Assembly: GCF_020080835.1 (NCBI RefSeq)
Contig: NC_058158.1
Span: 22,829,639-22,893,638 of the forward strand
DNA from: Cotesia glomerata
Lineage: Eukaryota > Arthropoda > Insecta > Hymenoptera > Braconidae
DNA: 64,000 nt
Reading direction: 5' to 3'
Shown: piece by piece, positions 45,623 to 56,500 of the stretch
How positions within the stretch are numbered: position 1 is the stretch's first letter
How the letters are laid out: every line of letters starts with the position of its first letter
The notes under the pieces: generated by a model
Told to the model about the DNA's origin: nothing
What the model saw: the letters and a program-made list of their open reading frames with translations, nothing else
Databases searched by the model: none
Program-made: the position numbers and the translations under genes

Positions 45623-47103
45623 GGTCCGCAAAATATTTAGGTTCAAATCATGCCGACAGCTAAATTTTTTTTTTTTTTTTTTGAGCAATGAAAGTAAATA
45701 TTATTTATATTAATAAATATAAAAAAAGAGGAAATAATTTATCACCAACAAATGCGCATAATAATAGATTAGCAATATTTAAAATTTTTTTTAATAATTC
45801 ATTTAAAAGATTGTTTAGTTATTTATAAAATTGACTAGAATGTTTATTTTCGTATCTCTAATAGTTTAAAAGTTATGTTAGTTTTTTAGTAGTCAACCGA
45901 AGCAGCCGCTGCAACTTTTGAAGCACGTGTTTTTTAAAAGTACAATAAAAAATTGAAAAAAAATTTTTTCTATACTTTGTTATATATGGTTATTTTGGTT
46001 AATTTTAGAAGTTTTAGAAAAAAAATATAAAAATGTTAAAAATTTGTTTATAACAAATCCGTAAGTTAATAAACAATAGAATTGTTGATAAAAAAAATTT
46101 TTTTTGTTACTTTATAGAGGACTGTCAATTATGATTTTTAGAAAAAAAATAATTTCTTAACGAAATATTCAAACAATAGAAATAAAAAAAAAAACGATTA
46201 TAAACAATTAAAAATTGTTATTAAGGAAAAATTTTTTTAAAAAAATCATAATATTTGTAATATAATAGAGTTGTGAACAAAAATTGTTTTTAAATATTGA
46301 AATAATCAATTTGTTTATAAAAAATTTATCAACAAATGGCAAGAAAAATTTATTTTGCAAATCAATTAATATCTTGTATTAATAAAAAAACGATAATATG
46401 ATGATTAAGAAAAAAAAAATTTTTTTAAAAACATTACTGGGATTTTTTAGTTTTTGTTCAAGTAAAAAAATTATTATAAACAAAGAATAAATATTTTTTT
46501 AACTTTTATGGCGCGATCTTGTTAAGTATGTATGTAAGAAAGGTTCTACAAAGCGAAAATTTTTTACGACAATTATTTAAACATTTTTTTTCACTTACAA
46601 TTAAGATGGAAGTTCGAGAAAATTTTGTTAGTTAACAATTGTTTAACTTGTTGAAAAATTAACTTTAAGTAAAATTTCCAATATTCCAGGAATAATTATT
46701 ACATAAGAATGAAGGAATAATTATATAAGAATTACACCGGCACACAAAAAAAATAAGTTGTTAGTACTTTTGACAGAATCCATATATCTTTATGTATTTT
46801 GACCCGCTGAATCCGAATTTGAGGTCAGTTTGACCCGTACACCGTCAAATTTTCGAGAAAACTTTGAAAAACCGAAAAAAATGACGAAAATCGGCAGTTT
46901 AGGCGATTTAAAATGATTTAAAAATTTTTTTACCTAAATCCTTAAAAAATTTTAGTTAATTCTACTTTTTTTGTTATCGTTTTTATTACACTGATGTCTT
47001 GGTGGAATCCTCCGCCTTACTCGTCACTGTAATCGTTAAGATTTTCAGGAAAGTGTAGAAAGTAAGAATGTAAAATGTGCAATTCAAGATTTATCAAGCA
47101 ACC

Positions 47104-47427
47104 CTAAGTTGTAATTGAAATAAAGTTCGAATTCGAGGTTCTGTCGGGGACCAAAAATTCCTTCTTCTTATTTGGCATCGTTAACATAGTGATTTTTTCG
47201 ATCTCAACTATCCTACAAACATAAATAGCAGAATATTTTGTGAACCCTGATTGTTGGTCGAACAGTGCTGTTGCAAATTTTATATCACCACAAACTTTCC
47301 ATTGATGTTCCGAATACTTTATTTCATCTAATACGATTTGCAAATTGTAAATCAGTGCCAATATGTTTCCATTATAAAGAAGCACAGTTTTCAAACTTAT
47401 CTTAGATGAATCAATACAACCTTTCAC
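47104..47427 (-). pseudogene. Relic of an unnamed insect/Hydra repeat-associated protein (family i)
   Basis: The product has CGDIK and, 12 residues on, SGFTKYSAIYVC, then a region ending LVPDRTSNSN. From memory, a CGDLK...GYTKYCCFLCEWDSR ...LVPGQKNV pattern marks a widespread uncharacterised protein family of insects and Hydra that behaves like a transposon product. The match is partial, and the second Cys-rich part is degraded. It lies between the terminal repeats of element J, as expected for a decayed transposase. Cannot be verified here. Confidence 0.45.
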
Positions 47428-47433
47428 ATCTAG

Positions 47434-47685
47434 TCAGTACACTGATGAATTTTTGGAACTCCTTCTTTTCATCGAAATTTTAATCATTCCTGATTTCTTG
47501 CTTGAATGCTTGTGCCTGTAACCAGGGCACCTCCACATGGTGACGGTGGGCAACAGAACCGTCTGGCAGAGTCCCTGGGTTAACGGCTTGTATGCCGTTA
47601 TGGCAGATATTTTATTTTTATTTAAAAATTGATTTTTATCATAACGGACTTGATTTAGTTTGATTTTTAGTGGTTTTTTTGCCAT
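47434..47685 (-). pseudogene. 83-codon frame inside element J, not recognised
   Basis: A basic, Lys-rich product starting MAKKPLKIKLNQV, lying just upstream (in reading sense) of the family i relic. It may be part of the same decayed gene, and no domain is recognised. The GC-richer patch at 47515-47600 stands out inside it. Confidence 0.25.
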
Positions 47686-48170
47686 TTATTTAGATTTTTA
47701 GAGATGTCTGAGCCATATAAATTCGAGATTTATAATCGGCGGATCGAAATACATGAGAATCATGATTGATCTAATTTTATAAAATTTTTTTTAACACAAT
47801 ATCTGGAATTTTTTGCTTTTTTTTTTATTTTTTTTGCTATTTTTTTCTTTTTTTGCAATTTTTCAGGGTTTTTTGGAATTTACTTAAACTTTTAGTGGCT
47901 TATGGCCTAAATAAACTTTAGATAAGTATTAAGCGGGTCAAAATTCATAAAAATCATGCTTAGTTTAGGTCAAAAAAAATTTTTAAATCATTTTAAATCG
48001 CCTAAACTGCCGATTTTCGTCATTTTTTTCGGTTTTTCAAAGTTTTCTCGAAAATTTGACGGTGTACAGGTCAAACTGATCTCAAATTCGGATTCAGCGG
48101 GTCGAAATACATAAAGATATATGGGTCCCGTCAATAGTACTGAAAACTTTTTTTTTTTCGTGTGCCGGTG

Positions 48171-49654
48171 TTATTTATAGTGTTCAGAACACACCATAAT
48201 TTTTTCAAATTAAAAAAAAAATATTCAATACCTTAAATAAATTAATTAATGTGCCGTACTCGCTTTTGACGCCGCGCGCGCAACCTAAAAATTCGCGCGC
48301 AGACCTATTTTCAGCGTTAAATTAAAATTATAAATAATGTAGATAGAGTTCCGGGAGTAAGGAGTTTTTTATTGGAAATTTCCTCCTTTTTCAGAATCTT
48401 TTTTTGAAATTCCTTAAATATCAATAGTTTATGAAATATTGGCAAAAAACGAAATGCCCTTTTTTTTGCATCTTTAGTTGTTTATAACTTTTGCAATTTT
48501 TTCATGTGCTAATACACGCTTTTGGCACGTTTTTCTAGGCGTCATTCCGGATCCATTGAGCTATCGCACATAATTTTAAGAGCAGTATCTTTATTTTAGA
48601 CCATTTTCAACTATTCGACTAGACTATTAGTAAAAATTCACTAGTGTTATTATTTCGAGTAGTGGTGCCACCATTGCCACTCAATATTTCTTTTTATTTT
48701 TATGCTTTTTGTTGTGGTATGCGTTTGGTATAAGTTGTCAATTAAGAAAGTGGAGGGGGTAAAGAGTGGCAAGCCGCTGACCAGAACTACTCATGTAAGT
48801 ACCCTAAATACTTTTTCTCTCAAAATATTTCGACAGCCCTTATTGTCGGTCGATACCTCTAACTATATACTTTTTACTCCTATCCTATGACATCGGCTAC
48901 GTTTGGTGACCACTGTCACTCTGGACTCAAGTCCATCGCCATAATCATAAAAAACATAATTGGCTTAAGTCATAAATAATAACTAAATATCCCTATGCTT
49001 TACAATTCTGCGTGCAACTATTAAAAAGACAAACTAAAACATTAGGAATTTTCCTGTCTCTGGGAAAACTCAGCTCGATGCAATCTCCGACACATACATA
49101 AACTTTTGAACTAACGATATTTTCTGACTCAATTTGTCGAGCTGAGTTAGGAAATAACGGAATTTTTTAAAAGATGAGCCCTGAGGACGACTGCAATAGT
49201 TAGATTTTTATTAGTCTACTAAAAATGATTCCACATGTTGTAGACTTATGATACGATAGATAGTCTTCAAATTGGAAGGAATAGAAATAGTAGCTAATTT
49301 TTGGAAATCAGTGGTTCCTTAAAGCGAGTTGTGCACAGTTAAAAATTTTGCGTCATTGTGTCAAAAAATTTTTGTGTTAAATATTTAACATACAATTTTT
49401 CAACACAAAAATTTTTTGATGCAATCATAAAAATTGCATGGTAGAAATCATCACGTAAGGGAAAAGCGTTATGCCCCCTCACGAGACGTTCCGTTCCGTC
49501 TGGCGTAGTTCGTGTTTATACACGATTATTCGTCAAGCACTGGCCGCCATACTGGTTTACATCATGCATTAGTTGAATGAGATTTTTGTCTGATGGTCAG
49601 AGTATACTCCCATTGATTAAAATTGTTTTTTAATTACTAATAATGTTATTATAG
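48171..49654. other. Intronic DNA, no gene seen
   Basis: Contains a CG-rich patch (48263-48302) and a perfect 18-bp stem at 49361-49378 and 49402-49419 (TCAAAAAATTTTTGTGTT and inverse) with a 23-nt loop. The 62-codon frame at 48702-48890 resembles nothing known. Confidence 0.4.
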
Positions 49655-50016
49655 TATATTACACACCTAGGGCAGGAAAGTAAGAAATGTCTCAGATCAC
49701 ATGTAATTGTTGGCCGAAGCGAAGCCGAATCCTTACTACTCCCTTTGATTATTTTTTCCTTGTCTGATCTCAATCTTTTCCTACGTCCCAATATTTTTAT
49801 CTATGGCCGACTTAGATTTTTACTGTACCTGCATTTGCCTGTGCCCCACTCTAGCACAGAGACCAGGAAAACTACAAAAAATCTGGTCAAGGTACAGCCG
49901 GCTACCAGTCGAAACGCTGAGATCGCCGAAAAAACCGCGTCTCGGAAATTCAAACCCTCGCCCGCCGGCTAGTTGTTCGGGCAGCCCAAACGCTTAGACC
50001 GCTCGGCCGACGAGCC
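49655..50016 (-). mobile_element. tRNA-derived SINE
   Basis: The minus strand from 50016 begins with a tRNA-like head with an extended variable region, as in Ser/Leu-type tRNAs. The A box is like CGGCCGAGCGGT and the B box is like GGGTTTGAATTTCC, at about 49950-49962. A unique body of about 280 bp follows, and an AT-rich end near 49655. Without other copies in the window the 3' end is a guess. Confidence 0.5.
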
Positions 50017-50193
50017 AACTTGATTTTTTAATAATAAATATCAAGTGAATTATTTTTAGTGATTATTTTTTATGACAAACAAGTTTTATTATTTAGAATT
50101 GTTGTTATAAAATTTATAATAAGTAAGCATATAATTAATAGGTTTGTATCCCTCTCAAATTGAACTTTCTGAGCGACAATGACAAAAACGATT

Positions 50194-51234
50194 ATTCGCT
50201 CAGTGCGAAGCCATGGTGGGGGAAAAACTTATTTACCATCAGCGCCATGAGTGGCTATATCCGATACTAAGGGGGGATATTTTTATGTTTCGAGTTAGCT
50301 AAATGTACAAGCGAATTATTATTTAAAATTTATTTAAAAAGAAATACATGAAATGAGTCACAAAAGTTGTTGTGTTGTAAGTTGTAAGAATACAAGTAGA
50401 AAATGTGCTTGTCATTTTTATAAATTTCCAACAGCAAGTTGGAAAATAAATCAAAGGAAAAAATAAAATTAAAAATGATAAATTTAATCAATAAAAAAGT
50501 TTTCCCAGCTTTATTATTGAATTTTAATATGTAAATTTTAGTTAGCAAACATAATCTATTTTTTTGTACTCAAAAACAATCAGCACTTTTAATTTGTAAA
50601 ATTTTGAAACAATGAAAGATTTTGATAATTTCGTTGAATCAAAATTTATTTATAAAAAAAAAATAATTAAATGTTTATTCACGTTTATTCAAGTTTTATT
50701 ATAATTTTAATTTTTTAAAAAATTTTTTTCTATTTTCTTTTTATTTGATTTTAATCTGACGTTAACCAATCTTTATGTGTGCTAACTTCTATGCTACTTT
50801 TTATGATATTAAAGTTAGCTGTCACTTGACCATTTTTTAATTTTATTTAACAAAAAAATTTTTTCCGAAAAATTTTTTTTTAAAAATTGCATTTTTAATT
50901 TATTAAATTTTCTAAATGTCCAATTTTTTTTCTCAATTTTTCATCCAGTAATTTATTTATTAGAAAAATTTTTAAAATTATTAAATATCTGCTAAATTAA
51001 TTTTCATCTACTTTTTCGGTATTAACTATACTTACATTTTATTTTTTAGTGCACAAGAACACTTTACGGTAACAAATATTTATTATAAATACTCCCTTTA
51101 ATTAATAAAGCATTCTTTTATTTATTATTTAATATTATTATTACTAACAGCCATTCAATACATAATAAAATATATTACAACAGCCCTCTGTAGTTCAAAC
51201 GTACCGTGGCGCTGAAGTTGTGCACAGAGCGAAT
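50194..51234 (+). mobile_element. THAP-bearing DNA transposon remnant X1 (1.04 kb)
   Basis: The left end ATTCGCTCAGTGCGAAGCC is partly mirrored at the right end (inverse ATTCGCTCTGTGCAC at 51220-51234). CAGCGCCA recurs inside both ends. The first 480 bp match X2 (20372-20829) in the opposite orientation. It encodes only the start of a THAP domain, and the rest is AT-rich and non-coding, so it is a non-autonomous derivative. An 8-bp duplication typical of P elements is not evident. Confidence 0.6.
50353..50466 (+). pseudogene. THAP zinc-finger N-terminal fragment (X1)
   Basis: A 37-codon frame with CCVVSCKN, HFYKFP and a following Trp (PTASW) in the right spacing for the first half of a THAP domain. 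It ends at TAA 50464-50466. The remainder of the domain and the transposase are absent. In the sister copy X2 the same Trp codon is a stop. Confidence 0.6.
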
Positions 51235-52104
51235 ACGTAATTCAGTCACTCAGTGGCGAATCCGACAATGTTGATTTTACGATATTTGCTTTAAATTTTG
51301 TAAAACGAATTTACAAAGACGAGTGTAACTTTGACGTCAGAGGCGAAGCCGAGGTTTTTGCAAATTCGCGCCACCTTAGACTCATATCGCAACATCGATG
51401 TTGTCGAGAAAATCGTGCCTTTGAGGCCTTATGACGTAAATAACTATTACTCTCTTATTTTGTGAGAAGTGTAGTTAAATTATTACTTTAATAATTATCT
51501 GATAAGAAATGTCGGAGTTAAGTGAGAAACACACTGTTTTCGAAATTTTTCGTCAACGATATCTCACAAACGAATGAATCGATTTTAATTTTTTAAACAG
51601 CATTCGACATAATTTTTGTGGCTTAAAAGCTGATTAGGTTACAGAATTGATAGATACAGCAGCTTAAATGTTATTTAAAAAAAAATGATTTCAAATACTT
51701 TTTTTTCCGTTTTTTTTTTTTTTTTTTTTTTTAATTTTGGACGTGAAAATAATCTTGAAGCAATAACTTTTTTTTTGGTTTCAGTTAATTTCATTTAATT
51801 TAAGAACTTTTCTACTTGATTCTACATAATGAAATACTTCAAATTAAATTTTTTTTTTGTTTAAGATTCTGACTGTTGAATTAAATTAATTTTTCTATCA
51901 GTGAATAACCAATTTACTGAGATAATTTGCCAACGAATGAAATGGTTCTATTTTGGAACGTGCAACAATCAAATAATCAAACTGTTATACATTCCAAGAA
52001 ATTGGCTCGGATATTGACTTATAATTATTATCAAATAATACGCGTTATAATCAACAATATTCAGTTTATCGAATAATTATAGAGAATTGATATGTTATAC
52101 TTAC
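51235..52104. other. Intronic DNA with a faint K trace
   Basis: 51505-51690 has the motif order of forward K (AACGATATCTCACAAACGAA and GCTGATTAG words) but is strongly diverged. Nothing else was recognised. Confidence 0.35.
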
Positions 52105-52211
52105 GACATTTGAAAGATTTATCGAGAGCATCGTTATCGAGAGCATGATGAAGCTCAAAAATTGATTTACCAATTAACTCATCATTACCCCAGCCAAAAA
52201 ATTCAGCCAAT
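52105..52211 (-). CDS. sima: HIF-alpha (sima-type) exon: first half of PAS-B
   Basis: A 107-bp internal exon. The acceptor is TATTGTTATAG ending at 52212 and the donor is GTAAGT at 52104-52099. It encodes 35 codons flanked by split codons (one base at the start, one at the end): LAEFFGWGNDELIGKSIFEL then HHALDNDALDKSF. This matches the PAS-B helix region of HIF-alpha proteins (R-I-x-E-L-x-G-Y...LIGRSIYEYYHALDSD type). The first split codon fits the conserved Arg. It joins in phase to the exon at 34621-34768. Upstream exons are not in the window, which holds mainly LINEs from 52.7 to 63 kb. Confidence 0.82.
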
Positions 52212-52726
52212 CTATAACAATAAAGACGATAGATAATTGTAATTATAAACATGAGTATAATCTTACAGAAAAGGCTAAGTGAAAGAATATTATAAGGGAA
52301 AGGGGGATATGGTTTTCAGCGTAAAAAAATACACTTTTTGATGAATTTTTTTTTGGGAAAAATAGTTGGAATAAATTCATCAAATTTCACTCAAATTTTC
52401 ACAAACAAGCCAGTGACAGGGCTTTTTCCAGAGCGCTTTTGGAAAAGGCCTTTTCGCCGTGTTCACTATATCTCAGCTAAAATTATTTAAAATTCTAAAC
52501 CATTTAAATTTACTCAAAGTACTAATATATACTCCCCCCAAAGCTACCCGATTATTTTTTTTTTCATTTTAAAATTTTTGCCGGCCATTTAAAGTAAAAA
52601 GTTCTATTTTTCTCAAAAAATTCTGCCATTTTGTGAGTAAAACATCCCCTAAATAAATAGAAAATCTTTAAACTTACCGTTGGGGGGGGGGGGGAGATAT
52701 TTTATAGGCAAAATGTGGACGTTACA

Positions 52727-52982
52727 AAAGTTTATTTACTTGAATATGTGATGGACCCGGAGATAAGGCAGTTTTACGCGCGAACTCTACCTATTTATTT
52801 ATCATTTTGTTATTTTTTTTCAATGATTAAATTTAAACATAGAAGAATCAATTTATGAAGGACTATTATTAACATACTCCTGCCAAGTTTGATGATTTTT
52901 TGTTCAAAAATTACTTGGTCAAAAAGCGTCTCAATATTTTGTCCAAAATTTGAATATTCTCTGACCAACATGTTCTTAAAAT
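52727..52982. repeat. Dispersed repeat of about 245 bp (copy 1)
   Basis: Nearly identical to 61704-61956 in the same orientation, including GAGATAAGGCAGTTTTACGC. It ends at TGTTCTTAA and abuts the broken reverse-transcriptase end of a LINE. It is non-coding. Confidence 0.85.
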
Positions 52983-52983
52983 C

Positions 52984-55325
52984 TACAAACATAATTACCA
53001 TTTTCCTCTTTCTCTTTGACAATTTCCTGTTAATCAGATAGTTCAATACATACATACAGTGTCCCAGAAGTAACGGACGCCATTGTAGCATATGATAAAC
53101 AAAATAATTCTGAGACGAAAAGTCCTTAGCCATTTTTTAATCAGACGCATAGATAATTAATTATTAATTAAAATAACGTACTTTTATGCGTTAGAGAGAG
53201 TGCTAGTGTCAAGTCAAGTGCGTTTCAACGAAGACGCTTGCACGTGTGAATGTGTAAGTAAATATGTGTGACTACGTTAGCTATAGAAACTAGTTAGTCA
53301 TACAGTTAGTTGTGTCTTTGTTTGGCACATACTTTACTAGACACTGGCGCTCTCTCTCTCTCTCTAACAAATAAAGAGACGTTATTTTTAATTAATAATT
53401 AAATATCTATGCGGTTAATCAGAATTATTTTTTTCATCAGATGCTACAATGGCGTCCGTAACTTTTGGGACACCCTGTATTGTCTATAGTTCCCCTTTCT
53501 TCTCTAAATCCTGCCTAAGTTTCAGGTAATATCCCTTTTTCCTCAACTTCCTTCTTTAACCTTTTCTCCAAAATTCCCACGTAGACCTTACATGCTGTCT
53601 GGGTTATCGTGATTCCTCTGTAATCTTCCACCATATTCCCAGCACCTTTCTTTAAGATTGGAACCACCACCCCAACTCTCCACTCCTGCGGCCAATCCTC
53701 TCCCCTCCATATCCTTTGACACATCAACCATAAGTCTATTTCTATATCTTCTCCTTCATACTTCCAAACTTCATTTGGGATACCATCTTCCCCCATGGCC
53801 TTGTAATCTTTTAGCTTTCTTACCATATCCCTTACTTCTTCCAACGTAATATCATTTTCCTCTGATTCATCGCCTCCTATATCGAGCATTGAGTCTGCTA
53901 ACCTTTTTCTCTCTTCCACTCCTCCCAGTACCTCCCTAAAATGCTCATCCCATGTTTTCATTGGGATATCGTCATTTATGACGCACCTCTTTTTTCTTCC
54001 TTCATTTACAACCTTCCACACCTGGCTTTCCGTCTTTGCATTCTTAACCCAATCCTCCCATCTTTTCTCTGCCGCTCTTTACTTCTCTTCACATAGCGTA
54101 TTATACCTTCTCTTCTCTAAACAGTAAACCTCCCTGAATGTTTTTCCATTTCTAACGCCATACAAGGCTTTTCTTACCATTCTTCTAACTTCCCTGCATT
54201 CCTCATCCCATCAGTTAAACACCCCCTCTACCCTTCCTCCTGCTTTTTCAGTCATCTTAATCGCTTCTTTAATTCTTTCTTTTATCTTCTCCCAGTCCTT
54301 TTCTGAGTCTCCTCTCGCGCCATCTGTCTTGCCATATTTTTCCTGGAATCTTTCTCTACCCTCTTTGTTCCATAGTCCTCTTCCTGTTCGATTCATATAC
54401 TTTATATCTCTCCCTCCTGTTCTCGATCCCTGCACTTCTAATTTGTTAACTACTGGAAGATGATCTGATTCTGTCCTTTCCTCAACTCTTAATTCCATCA
54501 CTCTATCTCTACATCTCTCCTCTATTAGAGCAAGATCAATCACTGAGCAGCCCCTCTCCCCCACAAAAGTCCAATCCCCTTCTTCATCTCCTTTAACACA
54601 TCCATTGACTATCGTCTACCCTCTCTCATTCAAAAATCGGCATAGCTCCTTGCCATCTTTATTGTAAGCCGTATCCTTTGATTTTCTCATATTGATTACA
54701 TGTTCCTTTTCTAATATCTTCAGACCTCCTTCGGAGGTCGTCCTTGCATTAAAATCTCCACCTATTATAATCTTTTTATTACAATTATTCCACGCCTCCT
54801 CCATCCATTTATTCATTAACTCCTTTTTCCTGTCCATATCCCCATTAACATAAACTTCTATTATCCACCACCACTCATCCCCAAGTCGGACCTCTCTTTC
54901 CACCCATCTCTCATCTTCCCATTTCCCCTTATTTCTCAGTTCTATTCCTTCTTTAATGCCTACTATTATTCCTACTCTAGCTCTTCCCCTTCCCTTTGGT
55001 ATCAGGGCCTCTTAAATTTCCCATTTGAACCCTTTTTCCAAGATTCCCTAATCTCAGATCATTTTTTCTTATCTACCCAGGTTTCTATTAATATTACCAC
55101 GTCCCAATCCCTCAAACCCTTCCAAAAATCCTCCTGCTTATTTTTAACTCCTGCTACATTCCAGAATGCTACTTGAAACAACCTTTTATTTCCTTTCCCA
55201 ATCTTTTTTAAAAAAACCTTCCCTTTCCCTTCCCCCTTTCTGTAATCCCTCCCTCCCCTATTATTTTTACCAACCTCCACCCCTGCTCTTTCCCTCCTGA
55301 ATTCTCCATCTACCTTCCGCTTCAT
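52984..55325 (-). pseudogene. LINE ORF2 remnant: APE endonuclease and RT N-terminal half
   Basis: In reading order it shows FQVAFWNVAG and ILIETWV, then GGDFNART (catalytic Asp and Asn present), SDHLPV, then GEDGIPNEVWKYEG and EDYRGITI of the reverse transcriptase. After LPET comes TAG in place of the expected Gln, then AGFREERGTIDN. The MITE and the YVLNYLINR...MFVDFK block follow. Sequence after that is unrelated. Frames are broken in at least five places. Confidence 0.7.
53057..53477. mobile_element. Mariner-like MITE, 421 bp
   Basis: The ends are CAGTGTCCCAGAAGTAACGG and, inverted, CAGGGTGTCCCAAAAGTTAC. TA lies on both sides (53055-53056, 53478-53479). It splits a LINE reverse transcriptase between the RGTIDN block and the YVL...VDFK block, which continue on either side. 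Arms of about 110 bp; non-coding. Confidence 0.8.
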
Positions 55326-55350
55326 CCCAAAGCCTTAATTTTCCATTCAC

Positions 55351-56204
55351 TCACAACTTCATATAGCCTACCTTGACATTACAGCCAGAGGGTCTTTCCC
55401 TAGCGGCATCTTCTAAGATGAACTTCTTGATCCTCCTTTCCTCAAATGTCAAATCATCTTCCACCCACAACTTCTCTTCTTTTAGTTTATTTTTTGCCGC
55501 CATAACCTCTCTTTTCTTTTCAATCCCCTCCAGCTTTATCAAAAGTAACCCCTTTCCATCTTCTCCCACACCCGCTCAACCTCCTTTTTTCAATTCACTC
55601 CCGCTCTCATATCCAGACCCTTCAAGATTAAATTTTGTCTCCTTGCCCCTCTCTCCCTTTTTTCTAATTCCATCTCCATTTTTCTCATCCTTTTTTTTGT
55701 TTCACTCGCTATCTGCCCTCTCCTCATGCCTGAATCTTCCCCCTCCACCGACATTTCTACATTGTCGCTGGCAGCCTTCTCTAATTTTTCCAACCTATCT
55801 TCTAATCCTTCTATTCTATTATACATCTGTATCTTATCTTCCTCCCACATTTTTTTCAGTTCATTCCTTTCCTTCCTCCCTTCTTCCTTCAGCTCATCTA
55901 CCCTTTTCCCCATCTTTGCAAATTCCTCCTTAATCCTAGAATCTATTTCTGCCAACTTCTTCATAATCGCCTCCATCTCTTCTTGTTTTACTGGGGACCT
56001 ACTCAGTAATTTACTTCTTTTAAAAACCTCCCTTTCCGCCTTATCCTTTGCTAACTTCAACTCCGATTCAGCCTCCCTTTTCTTTCTTTTCCCCAAAGAA
56101 ATTGCTTCAGTTAGGTCCCCCGCACTCGCCGTCCTCCCAAGCGCAAGCTTTGATCGAAACAGATTCAAATTCCCCGCCTGTTTCTCCACATTACCATCCG
56201 ACAT
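55351..56204 (-). pseudogene. LINE ORF1 (coiled coil, RRM-like), frameshifted
   Basis: From ATG 56204 a 204-codon frame shows a long charged coiled coil (about residues 70-150) and RRQNLILKGL, the start of the RRM-like core of L1-type ORF1 proteins. A shift at about 55590 moves the rest to 55569-55351, with LTFEERRIKKFILEDAARER, the usual helical C-terminal part. Role: RNA chaperone of the retrotransposon. Probably inactive. Confidence 0.65.
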
Positions 56205-56500
56205 GCTCCTTTACCCCTCACTCCCTGCCTTACCCAGCCTACCGTTAATAGTAGTTCAAGCTAGTCGTAGCTCGAGTGTCTCTAACCTATCTCTTATACC
56301 ACCACTGAGAAGCTTGGCTTACCTTTATTGTTACAGCTCTTTTTTATGATGACTATTATTTCCAAAAATTCCCCTCTGTTAAATTTTTGTAAAAACTACC
56401 TTTACAATACAAAATACTTCCACCTCACGCTCCAAAAATCAGTATTATAGCGCTGTGTTTTGACACACATCCACTCACTACCACACCGAAAACGGAAGTC

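Larger units (their letters stand above)
46735..48170. mobile_element. Inverted-repeat element J (CACCGG ends, TTA duplication)
   Basis: The ends CACCGGCACAC and its perfect inverse open terminal inverted repeats of about 200 bp (46735-46935 and 47955-48170). TTA flanks both sides (46732-46734 and 48171-48173). A 3-bp duplication with CAC-type ends fits CACTA/EnSpm, and TTA also fits PIF/Harbinger. It carries minus-strand coding relics (47104-47685). Confidence 0.72.
34769..52104 (-). other. 17.3-kb phase-1 intron of the HIF-alpha gene
   Basis: Bounded by GT at 52104 and AG at 34769. It is filled with inverted-repeat elements, K copies, R1-like fragments, a SINE and simple repeats, listed separately. 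Stretches with nothing recognised: 34769-35550, 37161-37627, 42262-43500 apart from one short frame, 45640-46734, 48171-49655 apart from a hairpin, and 51235-52104 apart from a K-like trace. Confidence 0.7.
52983..56346 (-). mobile_element. Decayed LINE with L1-like ORF1 (truncated in RT)
   Basis: Minus strand: leader from about 56346, ORF1 from 56204, endonuclease about 55330-54200, then reverse transcriptase. It is truncated near 52985 by the 245-bp repeat and interrupted by a MITE at 53057-53477. Many stops and frameshifts. The clade is not assigned; the endonuclease is APE-type. Confidence 0.7.

Noticed and set aside
49745..49997. Plus-strand frames of 64-75 codons near 49.8 kb
   Set aside because: They are antisense to the tRNA-derived SINE and resemble no protein.
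55373..56349. Plus-strand frames of 186 and 207 codons rich in Ser, Phe and Leu
   Set aside because: Antisense of the LINE ORF1 on the minus strand, which carries the coiled coil and RRM-like motifs.
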